Shown here piece by piece: positions 1 to 10,547 of a stretch of DNA of 64,000 nucleotides. Source of the DNA: an uncultured Aquimarina sp. (GTDB lineage: Bacteria; Bacteroidota; Bacteroidia; Flavobacteriales; Flavobacteriaceae). Under the pieces are notes generated by a model. It had not been told where the DNA came from. It did not search any database and was given only the letters and a program-made list of their open reading frames with translations. The DNA lies in contig CANMKK010000012.1 in NCBI GenBank assembly GCA_947498455.1, forward strand, positions 58,700-122,699, in the 5' to 3' direction. Positions within the stretch are counted from its first letter, which is position 1; each line of letters begins with the position of its first letter. The position numbers and the translations under genes are program-made.

Positions 1-157
1 TTTCATTCTCAGTTTGAACATCTTCAAAAGAATACAGATTAAAGTAATCATCATCTTGGTTAATCGCGGCTATTTCAATAGCATCAATTCCTAAGTCAGA
101 ACCTCTGGTTCCTGCTCCTATATCAGATCTGTTTTTAATTAACTTGATTTCTTTCAT
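1..157 (-). CDS. Arginase-family hydrolase, N-terminal fragment (runs off window)
   Basis: Only the first 52 codons lie in the window; the rest is beyond position 1. The start codon is the ATG at 157-155. The visible N-terminus includes KLIKNRSDIGAGTRGSDLG and then a DAIE segment, which resembles the opening of ureohydrolase (arginase/agmatinase/formimidoylglutamase) proteins, where a GAGxRG-type turn precedes LGPxAIR. The metal-binding Asp/His motifs are outside the window, so neither the substrate nor activity can be judged. An arginase-type gene next to citrate synthase fits the layout I associate with flavobacterial genomes. It is transcribed in the same direction as gltA but is separated from it by a terminator hairpin and a repeat element. 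Confidence 0.7.
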   Translation of the reverse strand, partial: MKEIKLIKNRSDIGAGTRGSDLGIDAIEIAAINQDDDYFNLYSFEDVQTENE

Positions 158-325
158 GTAATTCTTATTTTTGGTATTTTCTAATAACGGCAAATGTTAT
201 TGAAATTTTATGTCATTTTCTAATTTAATTGATAAAAAATCACTCACATCCCAGAATTTTAAATCAAGTTCAATGTACTACTAGAGTCAAGAATCAAGAC
301 CAAATGATTAGCTAAGCGCAAGTGT

Positions 326-403
326 TATCACTGAATTTTCTTTTTCACCTGAGCAAAAAAAAATTCAATTCAGGTTCCGATAATTTCATATAAGAACTGG
401 CAT
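326..403. repeat. Intergenic repeat, copy 1
   Basis: About 78 bp that reappear with small differences at 2118-2210. Shared blocks in order are GAATTTTCTTTTTCACCTGA, an A-run (9 here, 17 in the other copy), ATTCAATTCAG, and TAATTTCATATAA followed by AACTG. On the minus strand a TGAATT plus T-run can pair with AAAAAGAAAATTCA, giving a long AU-rich hairpin with a loop around GCTCAGGTG. The copy lies about 60 bp beyond the gltA terminator. No continuous reading frame is conserved between the copies. Confidence 0.75.
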
Positions 404-461
404 TAAAATCTATTCGATACTATCAGAACTTTCCAGTAGTTATGGTAAAAAATAATATATA

Positions 462-496
462 AAAAGCCTTACATAACGCAAGTTAGTAAGGCTTTT
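462..496 (-). terminator. Rho-independent terminator of gltA
   Basis: Inverted repeat AAAAGCCTTAC / GTAAGGCTTTT, extended inward by TAAC / GTTA with one bulged base; the loop is the four bases between (GCAA on the plus strand). A T-rich tract follows on the minus strand. It starts 18 bp past the gltA stop codon. Confidence 0.85.
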
Positions 497-514
497 CTTT
501 TAGTCTATTTTGTT

Positions 515-1801
515 TTATCTTTTTTCTACACTCACAAAAGGCCTATACCCTTCTCCAATGTATATTTGTCTTGGTCTACCTATTGGCTCTTTACGTTGTC
601 GCATTTCTCTCCATTGTGCAATCCAACCCGGTAATCTCCCCAAAGCAAACATTACTGTAAACATTTCTGTTGGTATCCCTAGTGCTCTATATATAATACC
701 AGAATAAAAGTCAACATTTGGGTATAATTTTCGCTTAACAAAATATTCATCTTCTAAAGCTACTTTCGCCAGACCTTTTGCAATATCAAGAACTGGATCT
801 TCCATTCCTAAATCCGCTAATACTTCTTCTGCAGCTACTTTAATTATTTTAGCTCTTGGATCAAAGTTTTTATATACTCTATGTCCAAATCCCATTAAAC
901 GGAATGGATCATTTTTATCTTTTGCTTTTGCTATATATTTTGCTGTATCACCTCCATCGGCTTTGATTGCTTCAAGCATTTCAATAACGGCTTGATTAGC
1001 ACCTCCATGTAATGGACCCCATAGTGCAGAAATACCAGCAGACAATGACGCAAATAATCCAGCATGTGATGAACCAACGATCCTAACTGTAGATGTAGAA
1101 CAATTCTGTTCATGATCTGCATGTAGTATCAACAATTTGTCCAATGCATCATTCACAATTTTATTTTTGGTATACACTCTATTAGGCCTAGCAAACATCA
1201 TTTTATGTAAGTTCTCCACGTACCCTAACGTACTGTCACCATAATCCAATGGCAATCCTTTACGTTTTCTCATCGTCCAAGCTGCCAATACTGGAAATTT
1301 TCCCATTATTTTTACAATCGCCCGATACATCGCATCATCAGAAGCCACATCCACAGATCCAGGATTAAAAGCTATTAAGGCATTTGTAAGAGAGGACAAT
1401 ACTCCCATTGGATGCGCACTTTTAGGAAATCCATCCAGAATATTCTTCATATCTTCATCTACATGCAATTCTTCCTTTATATCAGCATCAAACTTTTCTA
1501 ATTGCACTGCTGTTGGTAGTTCTCCAAAAATAAGTAAATATGCCACTTCAAGAAAATCAGCTTTCTCCGCTAACTCCTCAATCGAATATCCACGGTATCT
1601 TAAAATTCCTTTCTCCCCATCTAAAAAGGTAATCGCACTCTCACAACTTCCTGTATTTTTAAATCCAGGATCAAGAGTAGTAACACCTCCTGTAACGCCT
1701 CTGAGGGTTTTAATATCTATTCCAAATTCATTCTGTGTTCCTTCAATAATAGGAAACTCATATTTATTACCGTTGATTTCTAACGTAGCTATTTTTGTCA
1801 T
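515..1801 (-). CDS. gltA: Citrate synthase
   Basis: Condenses acetyl-CoA with oxaloacetate to citrate, the entry step of the TCA cycle, in the cytosol. The product is 428 aa, the normal length for the bacterial GltA type. Signature blocks are LHADHEQNCSTSTVR (226-240), LWGPLHGGANQAVIEM (260-275) and MGFGHRVYKNFDPRA (303-317). The expected catalytic triad is present as H265, H307 and D364, close to the E. coli numbering. The C-terminal RPRQIYIGEGYRPF block is also typical. The gene is monocistronic in appearance, with a terminator right after it and a gap of about 490 bp before eno. Its promoter was not identified with confidence. Confidence 0.98.
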   Translation of the reverse strand: MTKIATLEINGNKYEFPIIEGTQNEFGIDIKTLRGVTGGVTTLDPGFKNTGSCESAITFLDGEKGILRYRGYSIEELAEKADFLEVAYLLIFGELPTAVQLEKFDADIKEELHVDEDMKNILDGFPKSAHPMGVLSSLTNALIAFNPGSVDVASDDAMYRAIVKIMGKFPVLAAWTMRKRKGLPLDYGDSTLGYVENLHKMMFARPNRVYTKNKIVNDALDKLLILHADHEQNCSTSTVRIVGSSHAGLFASLSAGISALWGPLHGGANQAVIEMLEAIKADGGDTAKYIAKAKDKNDPFRLMGFGHRVYKNFDPRAKIIKVAAEEVLADLGMEDPVLDIAKGLAKVALEDEYFVKRKLYPNVDFYSGIIYRALGIPTEMFTVMFALGRLPGWIAQWREMRQRKEPIGRPRQIYIGEGYRPFVSVEKR

Positions 1802-2240
1802 AGGTTTTTTTAGGGTTTTTGCTGTTATGATAAGGGTTGCTAAAATACAAAATATAGTGTTAAGATATTATTAATCATACGATCTATTTTAACCTTATAC
1901 AGACCTTCTATAATTATCTATAAAAAAATAAGAATGTATTAAAAATCTTTGTTTTAAAACATTAAAATTTCACAATTCATCACGGATATATTATTAACAA
2001 CATTTCTCAAATAAAACTACCTACTCATGTAGTTCTCTTTAAACCAAATTAATTATGAAATGTTGTACACTAAACAAAGTGATTTTTTCTATACTGCTGT
2101 GATTGGTTTATAAGGAATTATCCTTGAATTTTCTTTTTCACCTGAACTAAAAAAAAAAAAAAAAACAACAATTCAATTCAGATTTCGGTAATTTCATATA
2201 AAAACTGCATTTTTCTTCAAATTTCAAAAACTTTAAAAAA
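1802..2240. other. Intergenic region upstream of gltA
   Basis: About 440 bp between the gltA start and the eno terminator, presumably holding the gltA promoter. It contains the second copy of the duplicated element (2118-2210). The rest is AT-rich with no ORF I would support and no exact TTG-N19/20-TAnnTTTG match on the minus strand. Confidence 0.65.
2118..2210. repeat. Intergenic repeat, copy 2
   Basis: Second copy of the element at 326-403, about 93 bp because its A-run is 17 long (2149-2165) and an extra ACAAC follows. It keeps the same order of conserved blocks in the same orientation. Like copy 1 it lies a short way past a terminator on the minus strand, here that of eno. A short minus-strand reading frame starting at 2197 hits a stop just after the T-run, so it is not coding. 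Confidence 0.75.
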
Positions 2241-2268
2241 AAATGCCGAGAAATATTTCTCGGCATTT
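2241..2268 (-). terminator. Rho-independent terminator of eno
   Basis: Perfect 28-bp palindrome with the arm AAATGCCGAGAAAT, flanked by A-runs and T-runs on both sides. It lies 20 bp beyond the eno stop codon and would work in either direction. Confidence 0.9.
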
Positions 2269-2287
2269 TTTTAACGTATCTATAGAT

Positions 2288-3589
<1,302 letters not shown>

Positions 3590-3770
3590 TTATTTTGTTG
3601 GATGATTAATTCGCTGCAATATACAAAACCGGTTAAGCTTAACCTTCTTTAGAAAGTCATAATTTATGTGATAAAACTGTACACAACCCTGAAGTTATTA
3701 ACTATAACGTTATAGCACTAAAACACTATTAACCCATATTGTCTTAACAACAAAACACAACCTATTAACC

Positions 3771-4880
3771 CTACTTTTTTGAATTCTTAATGTTTTCTAT
3801 AAATTGATCAAATAGATAGATCGAATCATTTGGTCCTGGACTTGCTTCTGGATGGTATTGAACTGAAAAACAATTCTTACTTTTCATTCGTATTCCTGCT
3901 ACGGTATCATCGTTTAAATGAAGATGTGTAATTTCAACATCAGGATGTTTTTCAGTTTCTTCTCTATTAATTGCAAAACCATGATTCTGAGATGTAATTT
4001 CACCTTTACCGGTAAGTAAGTTTTTTACCGGGTGATTAATACCCCTATGCCCATTATGCATTTTATACGTACTAATACCATTAGCCAATGCAATTACCTG
4101 ATGACCTAAACAAATTCCGAATAAAGGCAAATCCTTGTTAATAATCTCTTTTGCAGTGGTTATTGCTTCTGTTAACGGCTCAGGGTCTCCTGGTCCATTA
4201 GAAAGGAAATACCCATCTGGTTCCCATTCACTAATTTCCTCGAATGTTGCATTATAAGGAAAAACCTTGATATAAGCATCTCGATCAGCCAGATTACGTA
4301 GTATATTATTTTTTATTCCGATGTCCAGAGCTGATATTTTATATGTAGCATTAGGGTCTCCATAAAAATAAGGTTTTTTCGTAGACACTTTAGATGCCAA
4401 TTCCAATCCATTCATATCAGGAACGTTAGCCAATTGTTTCTTCAAACCTTCAATATCATCAACCTCTGTTGATATAACAGCATTCATTGCTCCATTATCT
4501 CTTATATAACTAACCAATGCACGTGTATCTACATCCGAAATTGCAAGGAGATTAGACTTTTCTAAAAATTCCTGTAATGAACTATCCGCTAAACTTCTTG
4601 AAAATTCGTAACTAAAGTTTTTTACAATCAATCCTGCTATTTTAACAGAATCAGACTCAATTTCATCTTTATTCGTTCCATAATTTCCAATATGCGCATT
4701 TGTAGTGACCATAAGTTGTCCAAAATACGAAGGGTCTGTAAAGATTTCTTGATAACCCGTCATACCAGTATTAAAGCAAACTTCTCCAAATGCAGTTCCT
4801 TCTTTACCGACTGCTTTGCCATAAAAAATGGTGCCATCTGCTAATAATATAATTGCCTTTTTTCGAGATTGGTATTTCAT
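3771..4880 (-). CDS. carA: Carbamoyl-phosphate synthase small (glutaminase) subunit
   Basis: Hydrolyses glutamine and channels ammonia to CarB for carbamoyl phosphate, a precursor of arginine and pyrimidines. The product is 369 aa, complete. The N-terminal CarA domain has FNTGMTGYQEIFTDPSY. The C-terminal class I amidotransferase domain carries the nucleophile C257 in FGICLGHQ and the H343/E345 pair in QYHPEASPGP. The large-subunit gene carB is not adjacent; eno follows instead. The gene lies 139 bp beyond rplQ, past a terminator, so it is likely a separate unit. Confidence 0.98.
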   Translation of the reverse strand: MKYQSRKKAIILLADGTIFYGKAVGKEGTAFGEVCFNTGMTGYQEIFTDPSYFGQLMVTTNAHIGNYGTNKDEIESDSVKIAGLIVKNFSYEFSRSLADSSLQEFLEKSNLLAISDVDTRALVSYIRDNGAMNAVISTEVDDIEGLKKQLANVPDMNGLELASKVSTKKPYFYGDPNATYKISALDIGIKNNILRNLADRDAYIKVFPYNATFEEISEWEPDGYFLSNGPGDPEPLTEAITTAKEIINKDLPLFGICLGHQVIALANGISTYKMHNGHRGINHPVKNLLTGKGEITSQNHGFAINREETEKHPDVEITHLHLNDDTVAGIRMKSKNCFSVQYHPEASPGPNDSIYLFDQFIENIKNSKK

Positions 4881-4962
4881 CCTCTTTAATATTTATTTTA
4901 TAACACTTCTATTATATCTTACTATTTAATAAAAGCTAGTAATCTTTTTAAGTATTCAAAAA

Positions 4963-4993
4963 AAAAGGATAAACGTTTACCGCTTATCCTTTT
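4963..4993 (-). terminator. Terminator at the end of the ribosomal supercluster
   Basis: Hairpin AAAAGGATAA / TTATCCTTTT with an 11-base loop, flanked by A-runs and T-runs, 26 bp beyond the rplQ stop. It separates the ribosomal transcript from carA. Confidence 0.8.
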
Positions 4994-5019
4994 ACATTAT
5001 GTGAAAATCACATCTTCAT

Positions 5020-5499
5020 TTATTCTTCTTCTGAGCTATTAGTTTCTGGTGCTGGTGCAGCTGGTGCTGTCTCAGATCCTTTACTTCTTCTACCTCTTCT
5101 TGTTGTTTTCTTCTTAGCAGGTTTACCAGCATTATATAACTCGTTATAATCTACAAGTTCTATCATAGCCATATCTGCATTATCTCCAAGACGATTACCT
5201 AATTTAATAATTCGGGTATATCCTCCTGGTCTATCACCCACTTTAGGAGCAACATCTCTAAACAACTCTGCCACTGCATATTTACTACGTAACTTACTAA
5301 AAACGATACGACGATTATGTGTTGTATCTTCTTTAGACTTAGTCACTAATGGCTCTACAAATTGCTTAAGTGCTTTTGCTTTTGCAACTGTGGTATTAAT
5401 TCTTTTGTGCTCAATTAAAGAACATGCCATATTTGCAAGCATTGCCTTACGATGCGCTGTCTTTCTACCTAAGTTGTTTACTTTTTTTCCGTGTCTCAT
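5020..5499 (-). CDS. rplQ: 50S ribosomal protein L17
   Basis: Large-subunit protein near the exit of the peptide tunnel. The conserved core ([25 protein letters not shown], given here in full only as residues 1-25, and the [10 protein letters not shown] block near residues 91-100) is followed by a roughly 40-residue tail. The tail is first basic ([10 protein letters not shown]) and then Ala/Pro/Glu-rich, ending in SSEEE. Such tails are common in Bacteroidota L17. It is the last gene of the alpha block, 60 bp after rpoA, and is followed by a terminator. Confidence 0.98.
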   Translation of the reverse strand: MRHGKKVNNLGRKTAHRKAMLANMACSLIEHKRINTTVAKAKALKQFVEPLVTKSKEDTTHNRRIVFSKLRSKYAVAELFRDVAPKVGDRPGGYTRIIKLGNRLGDNADMAMIELVDYNELYNAGKPAKKKTTRRGRRSKGSETAPAAPAPETNSSEEE

Positions 5500-5559
5500 G
5501 ACATTTTAATTTAATCATCATCTTGCTACAACTCATTTTGAGGAGCAAAATATGATGGA

Positions 5560-6552
5560 TTAGTCTTTATCTAATTTATATTTAGAAAGATCCATACCAA
5601 AGTTTAAGCCTTTAACATTCACTAGCTCTTCTAGCTCTGTTAAAGATTTTTTACCAAAGTTACGGAACTTCATTAAATCATTTTTATTATAAGATACCAA
5701 GTCACCCAATGTATCTACTTCTGCAGCTTTTAAACAATTAAGAGCTCTTACAGAAAGATCCATATCAATCAACTTAGTTTTTAATAACTGTCTCATATGC
5801 AAAGATTCTTCGTCATATGTTTCAGTTTGAGCAATCTCATCAGCTTCTAATGTAATTCGCTCATCAGAGAACAACATAAAGTGATGGATCAGTATTTTAG
5901 CTGCCTCAGTCAATGCATCTTTAGGGTGAATAGAACCATCAGTTACGATTTCAAAAACCAGCTTTTCATAATCTGTTTTTTGTTCTACACGGTAATTCTC
6001 AATGCTATATTTTACATTTTTAATTGGCGTGTAGATAGAATCTGTAAAGATAGTACCTATAGGAGCATTTGCTTTCTTATTCTCTTCTGCTGGAACATAA
6101 CCTCTTCCTTTTTCTATCGTTATTTCAAGGTTTAGTGCTATTTTTTTGTCCATATTACAAATCACTAAGTCCGGATTAAGGACTTGGAAACCTGAAATAA
6201 ACTTTTGAAAATCACCAGCAGTTAATTGCTCTTGACCAGAAATTGAAATAGTCACAGATTCATTATCTATATCTTCAATCTGACGTTTGAAACGTACTTG
6301 CTTTAGATTTAATATGATTTCTGTAACATCCTCTACAACTCCTGAAATAGTAGAAAACTCATGATCTACACCTTCTATTCTTAAAGAAGTTATAGCGAAT
6401 CCCTCTAAAGAAGATAGCAAAACTCTTCGTAAAGCGTTACCAACTGTCAATCCGTACCCTGGCTCTAATGGTCTAAATTCGAATTTACCATCGAACTCGC
6501 TAGAGTCGATCATGATAACTTTATCGGGCTTCTGAAAATTTAATATTGCCAT
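5560..6552 (-). CDS. rpoA: RNA polymerase alpha subunit
   Basis: Forms the dimer on which beta and beta-prime assemble; its C-terminal domain contacts upstream promoter DNA and activators. The product is 330 aa, full length. The N-terminal domain has [20 protein letters not shown] (about 28-47). The helix-hairpin-helix C-terminal domain spans roughly residues 255-330, with [20 protein letters not shown] and a [13 protein letters not shown] segment. It is embedded in the alpha block 23 bp after rpsD. Confidence 0.99.
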   Translation of the reverse strand: MAILNFQKPDKVIMIDSSEFDGKFEFRPLEPGYGLTVGNALRRVLLSSLEGFAITSLRIEGVDHEFSTISGVVEDVTEIILNLKQVRFKRQIEDIDNESVTISISGQEQLTAGDFQKFISGFQVLNPDLVICNMDKKIALNLEITIEKGRGYVPAEENKKANAPIGTIFTDSIYTPIKNVKYSIENYRVEQKTDYEKLVFEIVTDGSIHPKDALTEAAKILIHHFMLFSDERITLEADEIAQTETYDEESLHMRQLLKTKLIDMDLSVRALNCLKAAEVDTLGDLVSYNKNDLMKFRNFGKKSLTELEELVNVKGLNFGMDLSKYKLDKD

Positions 6553-6575
6553 ATTATTGTTTCTTCTAAGAGTTA

Positions 6576-7181
6576 TTACTTCGAATATAATTCGACGATG
6601 AATTGTTCGTTAATATTTTCCGGTATTTGGATTCTAGCCGGAACCGATACAAAAGTACCTTGTTTAGTGTCGTTATTAAAAGTAATCCACTCGTACACCT
6701 TACTATTATTAGCAAGAGAGTTTTGAATAACTTCTAATGATTTTGATTTTTCTCTAACTCCTACAACATCTCCAGGCTTTAACTGATAAGATGGAATATT
6801 TACTAATTCTCCATTTACCGTTATATGTCTATGAGACACTAACTGTCTAGCACCTCTTCTCGAGTTTGCTAATCCCATTCTAAAAGCTACATTATCTAAA
6901 CGTGATTCACATAACTGAAGTAATACCTCACCGGTAATACCCTGTGCACGTGTTGCTTTTTCGAACATGTTACGGAACTGACGCTCAAGTACTCCATAGG
7001 TGTATTTCGCTTTTTGCTTTTCCATTAACTGGATAGCATATTCACTTTTCTTTCCTCTACGTCTGTTATTTCCGTGTTGTCCTGGAGGGTAATTTCTTTT
7101 TTCGAATGACTTATCGTCTCCGAATATCGCTTCACCAAACTTACGCGCGATTTTTGTTTTTGGACCAGTATATCTTGCCAT
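6576..7181 (-). CDS. rpsD: 30S ribosomal protein S4
   Basis: Primary 16S rRNA binder, and in E. coli the translational repressor of the alpha operon. The product is 201 aa. The S4 RNA-binding fold is visible around [20 protein letters not shown]. The N-terminus lacks the four-cysteine zinc knuckle, so this is the zinc-independent form. It follows rpsK after a 145-bp gap that contains a hairpin, an unusually long gap for this cluster and a natural place for S4 feedback. Confidence 0.99.
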   Translation of the reverse strand: MARYTGPKTKIARKFGEAIFGDDKSFEKRNYPPGQHGNNRRRGKKSEYAIQLMEKQKAKYTYGVLERQFRNMFEKATRAQGITGEVLLQLCESRLDNVAFRMGLANSRRGARQLVSHRHITVNGELVNIPSYQLKPGDVVGVREKSKSLEVIQNSLANNSKVYEWITFNNDTKQGTFVSVPARIQIPENINEQFIVELYSK

Positions 7182-7299
7182 TATTATTAATTTAATTATT
7201 GAGGTGATTATGAATTAAGGTCACTTTCCTTCGATAATCTTATATCCCTCATTTTTTTTAGACTTACTTATTTACAATTTATTGAGATATCAAAATAAA

Positions 7300-7318
7300 C
7301 CCGAAAACAAGTTTCGGG
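7300..7318 (-). promoter_or_regulatory. Hairpin in the rpsK-rpsD gap (possible attenuator or S4 site)
   Basis: Seven-bp arms CCCGAAA / TTTCGGG with a 5-nt loop, 9 bp beyond the rpsK stop. On the minus strand TTTATTTTG follows the hairpin, so it looks like a weak terminator. About 118 bp separate it from the rpsD start. The structure is seen directly; a role in S4 feedback or partial termination is inference. Confidence 0.5.
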
Positions 7319-7326
7319 AAAATTCA

Positions 7327-7710
7327 TTATACTCTACGTCTTTTTGGAGGACGGCATCCATTATGAGGCATTGGAGTTACATCGATGATCTCTGAAACTT
7401 CAATTCCTGAATTATGTAAAGAACGTATTGCTGATTCTCTACCATTTCCAGGTCCTTTTACATAGACTTTTACTTTCTTAAGACCAGCTTCTATAGCTAC
7501 CTTAGATGCATCTTCTGCAGCTAACTGAGCAGCATAAGGGGTATTCTTTTTAGAACCTCTAAATCCCATTTTACCTGCTGAAGACCAAGAAATAACATCT
7601 CCTTTTTTATTCGTTAACGACACAATAATGTTGTTAAAAGAAGCTGTAACGTGAGCTTCTCCTATTGCTTCAACAATTACTTTACGTTTTTTTGAAGTTG
7701 ACTTTGCCAT
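7327..7710 (-). CDS. rpsK: 30S ribosomal protein S11
   Basis: Platform protein next to the E site and the 3' end of 16S rRNA. The product is 127 aa. The family signature is clear: [20 protein letters not shown] near the N-terminus, [15 protein letters not shown] in the middle, and the C-terminal [16 protein letters not shown]. It is 8 bp after rpsM; the long gap to rpsD follows. Confidence 0.99.
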   Translation of the reverse strand: MAKSTSKKRKVIVEAIGEAHVTASFNNIIVSLTNKKGDVISWSSAGKMGFRGSKKNTPYAAQLAAEDASKVAIEAGLKKVKVYVKGPGNGRESAIRSLHNSGIEVSEIIDVTPMPHNGCRPPKRRRV

Positions 7711-7718
7711 ACTACTTA

Positions 7719-8093
7719 TTATTTAGTTGCTTTTTTCTTGTTAGCAACTGTTTTTCTTCTTCCTTTACGCGTTCTAGAGTTATTTTTAGTTCGCTGTCCT
7801 CTAAGTGGTAAACCAGCTCTATGACGAATTCCTCTATAACATCCTATATCCATAAGACGTTTAATATTCAATTGCACCTCAGAACGTAATTCTCCTTCAA
7901 TAGTGTAGGTTCCTACAGCCTCACGAATTCGACCAATTTGATCATCATCCCAATCAGAAACTTTTAAACTCTCATCTACTTTGGCAGTTGTCAAAATTTC
8001 TTTTGCTCTACTTCTACCGATTCCGAAGATATAGGTTAATGCTATAACTCCTCGCTTTTGTTTAGGTATATCTACCCCTGCAATTCTTGCCAT
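7719..8093 (-). CDS. rpsM: 30S ribosomal protein S13
   Basis: Head protein that contacts P-site tRNA and makes intersubunit bridge B1. The product is 124 aa. It begins [19 protein letters not shown], has [11 protein letters not shown], and ends in the basic [23 protein letters not shown] tail (approximately residues 92-124). Only 2 bp separate it from rpmJ. Confidence 0.99.
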   Translation of the reverse strand: MARIAGVDIPKQKRGVIALTYIFGIGRSRAKEILTTAKVDESLKVSDWDDDQIGRIREAVGTYTIEGELRSEVQLNIKRLMDIGCYRGIRHRAGLPLRGQRTKNNSRTRKGRRKTVANKKKATK

Positions 8094-8095
8094 AA

Positions 8096-8212
8096 TTACC
8101 CTTGTCTTTGTTTAAATCTAGGATTCTTTTTATTAATTACGTAAAGTCGGCCTTTTCTACGCACAATCTTGCACTCGGCACTTCTCTTTTTTATTGATGC
8201 TCTTACTTTCAT
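8096..8212 (-). CDS. rpmJ: 50S ribosomal protein L36 (zinc-free form)
   Basis: Small 38-aa ORF with ATG at 8212-8210. The protein runs [20 protein letters not shown] and then [18 protein letters not shown]. Only one of the zinc-ligand cysteines of the classical form remains, so this is the zinc-independent variant. It lies between infA (118 bp upstream) and rpsM (2 bp downstream), the usual position for L36. Confidence 0.97.
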   Translation of the reverse strand: MKVRASIKKRSAECKIVRRKGRLYVINKKNPRFKQRQG

Positions 8213-8287
8213 CTTTTTATATTTAATTTCCAAAATGTTCCAATGCAACTATTTCGGAATAGATCATTAACAAGATTTTTCAGCCTG

Positions 8288-8295
8288 CAAAACTA
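8288..8295 (-). promoter_or_regulatory. Candidate -7 element upstream of rpmJ and the alpha block
   Basis: TAGTTTTG on the minus strand matches the Bacteroidota -7 consensus TAnnTTTG exactly, 75 bp before the rpmJ start in the 118-bp infA-rpmJ gap. I see no exact TTG at the expected -33 distance, so it is only a moderate candidate for an internal promoter. Confidence 0.4.
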
Positions 8296-8330
8296 AGCAA
8301 AAAATCTTAATTAATTAACATTTACATGAA

Positions 8331-8546
8331 TTAGTATCTATATGTTATACGAGCCTTTGTTAAATCATAAGGGCTCATTTCTAATTTAACCTTATCTCCA
8401 GGTAATAATTTAATATAATGCATTCGCATTTTTCCCGAGATATGTGCGGTCACTACGTGTCCGTTTTCAAGTTCTACTCTAAACATTGCATTAGACAATG
8501 CTTCGATTATACTTCCGTCTTGCTCAATTGCTGGTTGCTTTGCCAT
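8331..8546 (-). CDS. infA: Translation initiation factor IF-1
   Basis: OB-fold factor that occupies the ribosomal A site during initiation. The product is 71 aa, standard length, with [20 protein letters not shown] and the C-terminal [14 protein letters not shown]. Its start overlaps the secY stop codon by one base (TAATG), suggesting translational coupling. A 118-bp gap to rpmJ follows. Confidence 0.99.
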   Translation of the reverse strand: MAKQPAIEQDGSIIEALSNAMFRVELENGHVVTAHISGKMRMHYIKLLPGDKVKLEMSPYDLTKARITYRY

Positions 8547-9883
8547 TATGCTACTGCTTTTCTGTTTTTACCAGTTTTCATTAATCCATCATAATGTCTA
8601 TTTAACAAATATGAATTAACTTGTTGCATGGTATCGATAGCCACACCAACCATAATTAGTAATGAGGTACCTCCAAAAAACAAAGCCCATCCTTGCTGAA
8701 CTCCTAAAACTTTAACAGCTATTGCTGGAAAAATTGCTACTAGTGCTAAAAATACAGATCCAGGCAAAGTAATTTGCGACATAATCTTATCTAGATATTC
8801 CGCTGTTTCACTACCTGGTCTAATACCTGGTATAAAACCACCACTACGCTTTAAATCATCCGCCATTTTATTAGTAGGTACCGTAATTGCAGTATAAAAA
8901 TATGTAAATACTATAATCAATAAAGCAAATACTAAATTGTACCATAATCCAAAAATATCACTAAAAGCTGCCGCAATTCCTTGTGATGTTTCTGAATCAG
9001 AAAGACCAGCAACAGCAGCAGGAATAAACATAATTGCTTGCGCAAATATTATCGGCATTACCCCTGAAGCATTCAACTTTAACGGAATATACTGACGCGA
9101 TCCGAATACATTTTTCTCGTATCCACCACCTGCAGCTCTTCTAGCATACTGAACGGGTATTTGACGTACTGCCATAACCAATAGCACAGAAGCCAATATG
9201 ATAACAAACCATATCACTAATTCTATTAATACCATAATGATATCTCCACCTTCACCAGATGTTCTAGAAATAAAGTTCTGAACGAAAGACTGTGGTAAAG
9301 TTGCAATAATACCAACCATAATCAATAGCGATATACCATTTCCAATACCTTTATCAGTAATCTTTTCTCCCAACCACATAGCAAAAATACACCCTGTTGT
9401 TAAAATAATTACAGAAGATACAACAAAAACAGTTTGGCTTTCAAGTACAAATGCTCCCGGAGGAAGCGTTGCAAACAAGTTATAGATATAACCTGGTCCT
9501 TGAACCAAGGTTATAGCTATTGTTAACCAACGTGTGATCTGAGTGATTTTCTTTTGACCACTAGCTCCTTCTTTTTGTAATTTCTGAAGGTAAGGAATTG
9601 CTATTCCCATCAATTGCACTACAATAGAAGCCGAGATATATGGCATTATACCTAAAGCAAATACAGAAGCATTAGCAAAAGCCCCCCCTGTAAACGCATT
9701 AAGCAATCCTAACAAACCATCTTGAGTCTGTGTTCCTAAACTAGCTAATTCTGCCGCATCAACCCCAGGTAATACAACTTGCGCTCCAAATCGATATACT
9801 AATAGTAGTAATAAGGTAAGTAATATCCTTTCCTTAAGTTCTTCGATTTTCCAAATGTTTTTTATTGTATCAATAAATTTCAT
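8546..9883 (-). CDS. secY: Preprotein translocase channel subunit SecY
   Basis: Inner-membrane channel of the Sec translocon. The product is 445 aa with about ten hydrophobic segments. Diagnostic stretches are LPGVDAAEL in the plug region, the second-helix region after [20 protein letters not shown], and [18 protein letters not shown] in the large cytosolic loop. It lies between rplO and infA as usual in the spc block; adk and map, which often follow secY elsewhere, are absent. Confidence 0.99.
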   Translation of the reverse strand: MKFIDTIKNIWKIEELKERILLTLLLLLVYRFGAQVVLPGVDAAELASLGTQTQDGLLGLLNAFTGGAFANASVFALGIMPYISASIVVQLMGIAIPYLQKLQKEGASGQKKITQITRWLTIAITLVQGPGYIYNLFATLPPGAFVLESQTVFVVSSVIILTTGCIFAMWLGEKITDKGIGNGISLLIMVGIIATLPQSFVQNFISRTSGEGGDIIMVLIELVIWFVIILASVLLVMAVRQIPVQYARRAAGGGYEKNVFGSRQYIPLKLNASGVMPIIFAQAIMFIPAAVAGLSDSETSQGIAAAFSDIFGLWYNLVFALLIIVFTYFYTAITVPTNKMADDLKRSGGFIPGIRPGSETAEYLDKIMSQITLPGSVFLALVAIFPAIAVKVLGVQQGWALFFGGTSLLIMVGVAIDTMQQVNSYLLNRHYDGLMKTGKNRKAVA

Positions 9884-9893
9884 GAAATGTCTA

Positions 9894-10346
9894 TTATAAG
9901 GTTACTGCTTCACCACCTGCAGCTTCTATAGCTGCTTTTGCTGTGGCTGTAAATTTGTGAGCTGAAACTTTTAACTTCGCCTTCAATTCACCTCTTCCCA
10001 GTATCTTTACCAAGTCATTCTTTCCTGCTAAACGCGTCGCTAATATTACATCAAGGTCAACTGTATCGGTTATTGTACCGGCTTCAACTAACTTTTGTAA
10101 AGTATCTAAATTGATTCCCTGATATTCTTTTCTATTAATATTAGTAAAACCAAATTTAGGTACACGTCTCTGTAATGGCATTTGTCCACCTTCGAAACCA
10201 ATCTTTCTAGAATATCCAGAACGTGATTTTGCACCTTTATGACCACGTGCAGCGGTTCCTCCTTTTCCAGAACCTTGTCCGCGACCTAATCGCTTACTAT
10301 TATTTTTTACTGAACCTGCAGCAGGTTTTAAGTTACTTAAATCCAT
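9894..10346 (-). CDS. rplO: 50S ribosomal protein L15
   Basis: Late-assembly large-subunit protein. The product is 150 aa. It shows the long basic Gly-rich N-terminal extension (KRLGRGQGSGKGGTAARGHK) and the FEGGQMPLQRRVPKFGF motif, both typical of L15. The spacing to rpmD is 9 bp and to secY 10 bp, consistent with a single transcript. Confidence 0.99.
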   Translation of the reverse strand: MDLSNLKPAAGSVKNNSKRLGRGQGSGKGGTAARGHKGAKSRSGYSRKIGFEGGQMPLQRRVPKFGFTNINRKEYQGINLDTLQKLVEAGTITDTVDLDVILATRLAGKNDLVKILGRGELKAKLKVSAHKFTATAKAAIEAAGGEAVTL

Positions 10347-10355
10347 GTGCTTATA

Positions 10356-10535
10356 TTATTTTGTTTCTACTGAAACTAAATGTTTAACTTTATTTACCAT
10401 CCCAAGGATATTAGGAGTGTCATCATGCTCAATAACCTGACCGATCTTTTTAAGACCTAAAGCCTCCAGAGTTCTTTTTTGTCTCTGAGTACGGTTTATA
10501 GCGCTTTTTACTTTCGTAATTTTAATCTTTGCCAT
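10356..10535 (-). CDS. rpmD: 50S ribosomal protein L30
   Basis: A 59-aa ORF with ATG at 10535-10533 and TAA at 10358-10356. The sequence MAKIKITKVKSAINRTQRQK, the following TLEALGLKKIGQ, and the VNKVKHLV end match bacterial L30. Its place between rpsE (12 bp) and rplO (9 bp) is conserved. Confidence 0.97.
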   Translation of the reverse strand: MAKIKITKVKSAINRTQRQKRTLEALGLKKIGQVIEHDDTPNILGMVNKVKHLVSVETK

Positions 10536-10547
10536 AGTTCCTAATTT

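Larger units (their letters stand above)
158..514. other. Intergenic region between gltA and the arginase-family gene
   Basis: This 357-bp gap contains the gltA terminator hairpin (462-496) and one copy of a duplicated intergenic element (326-403). The remaining sequence is AT-rich. I found no convincing ORF or RNA gene, and no exact TTG/TAnnTTTG promoter. Confidence 0.7.

Noticed and set aside
2147..2197. Short minus-strand reading frame in repeat copy 2
   Set aside because: It ends at a stop after the T-run and is not preserved in copy 1, where the run length shifts the frame.
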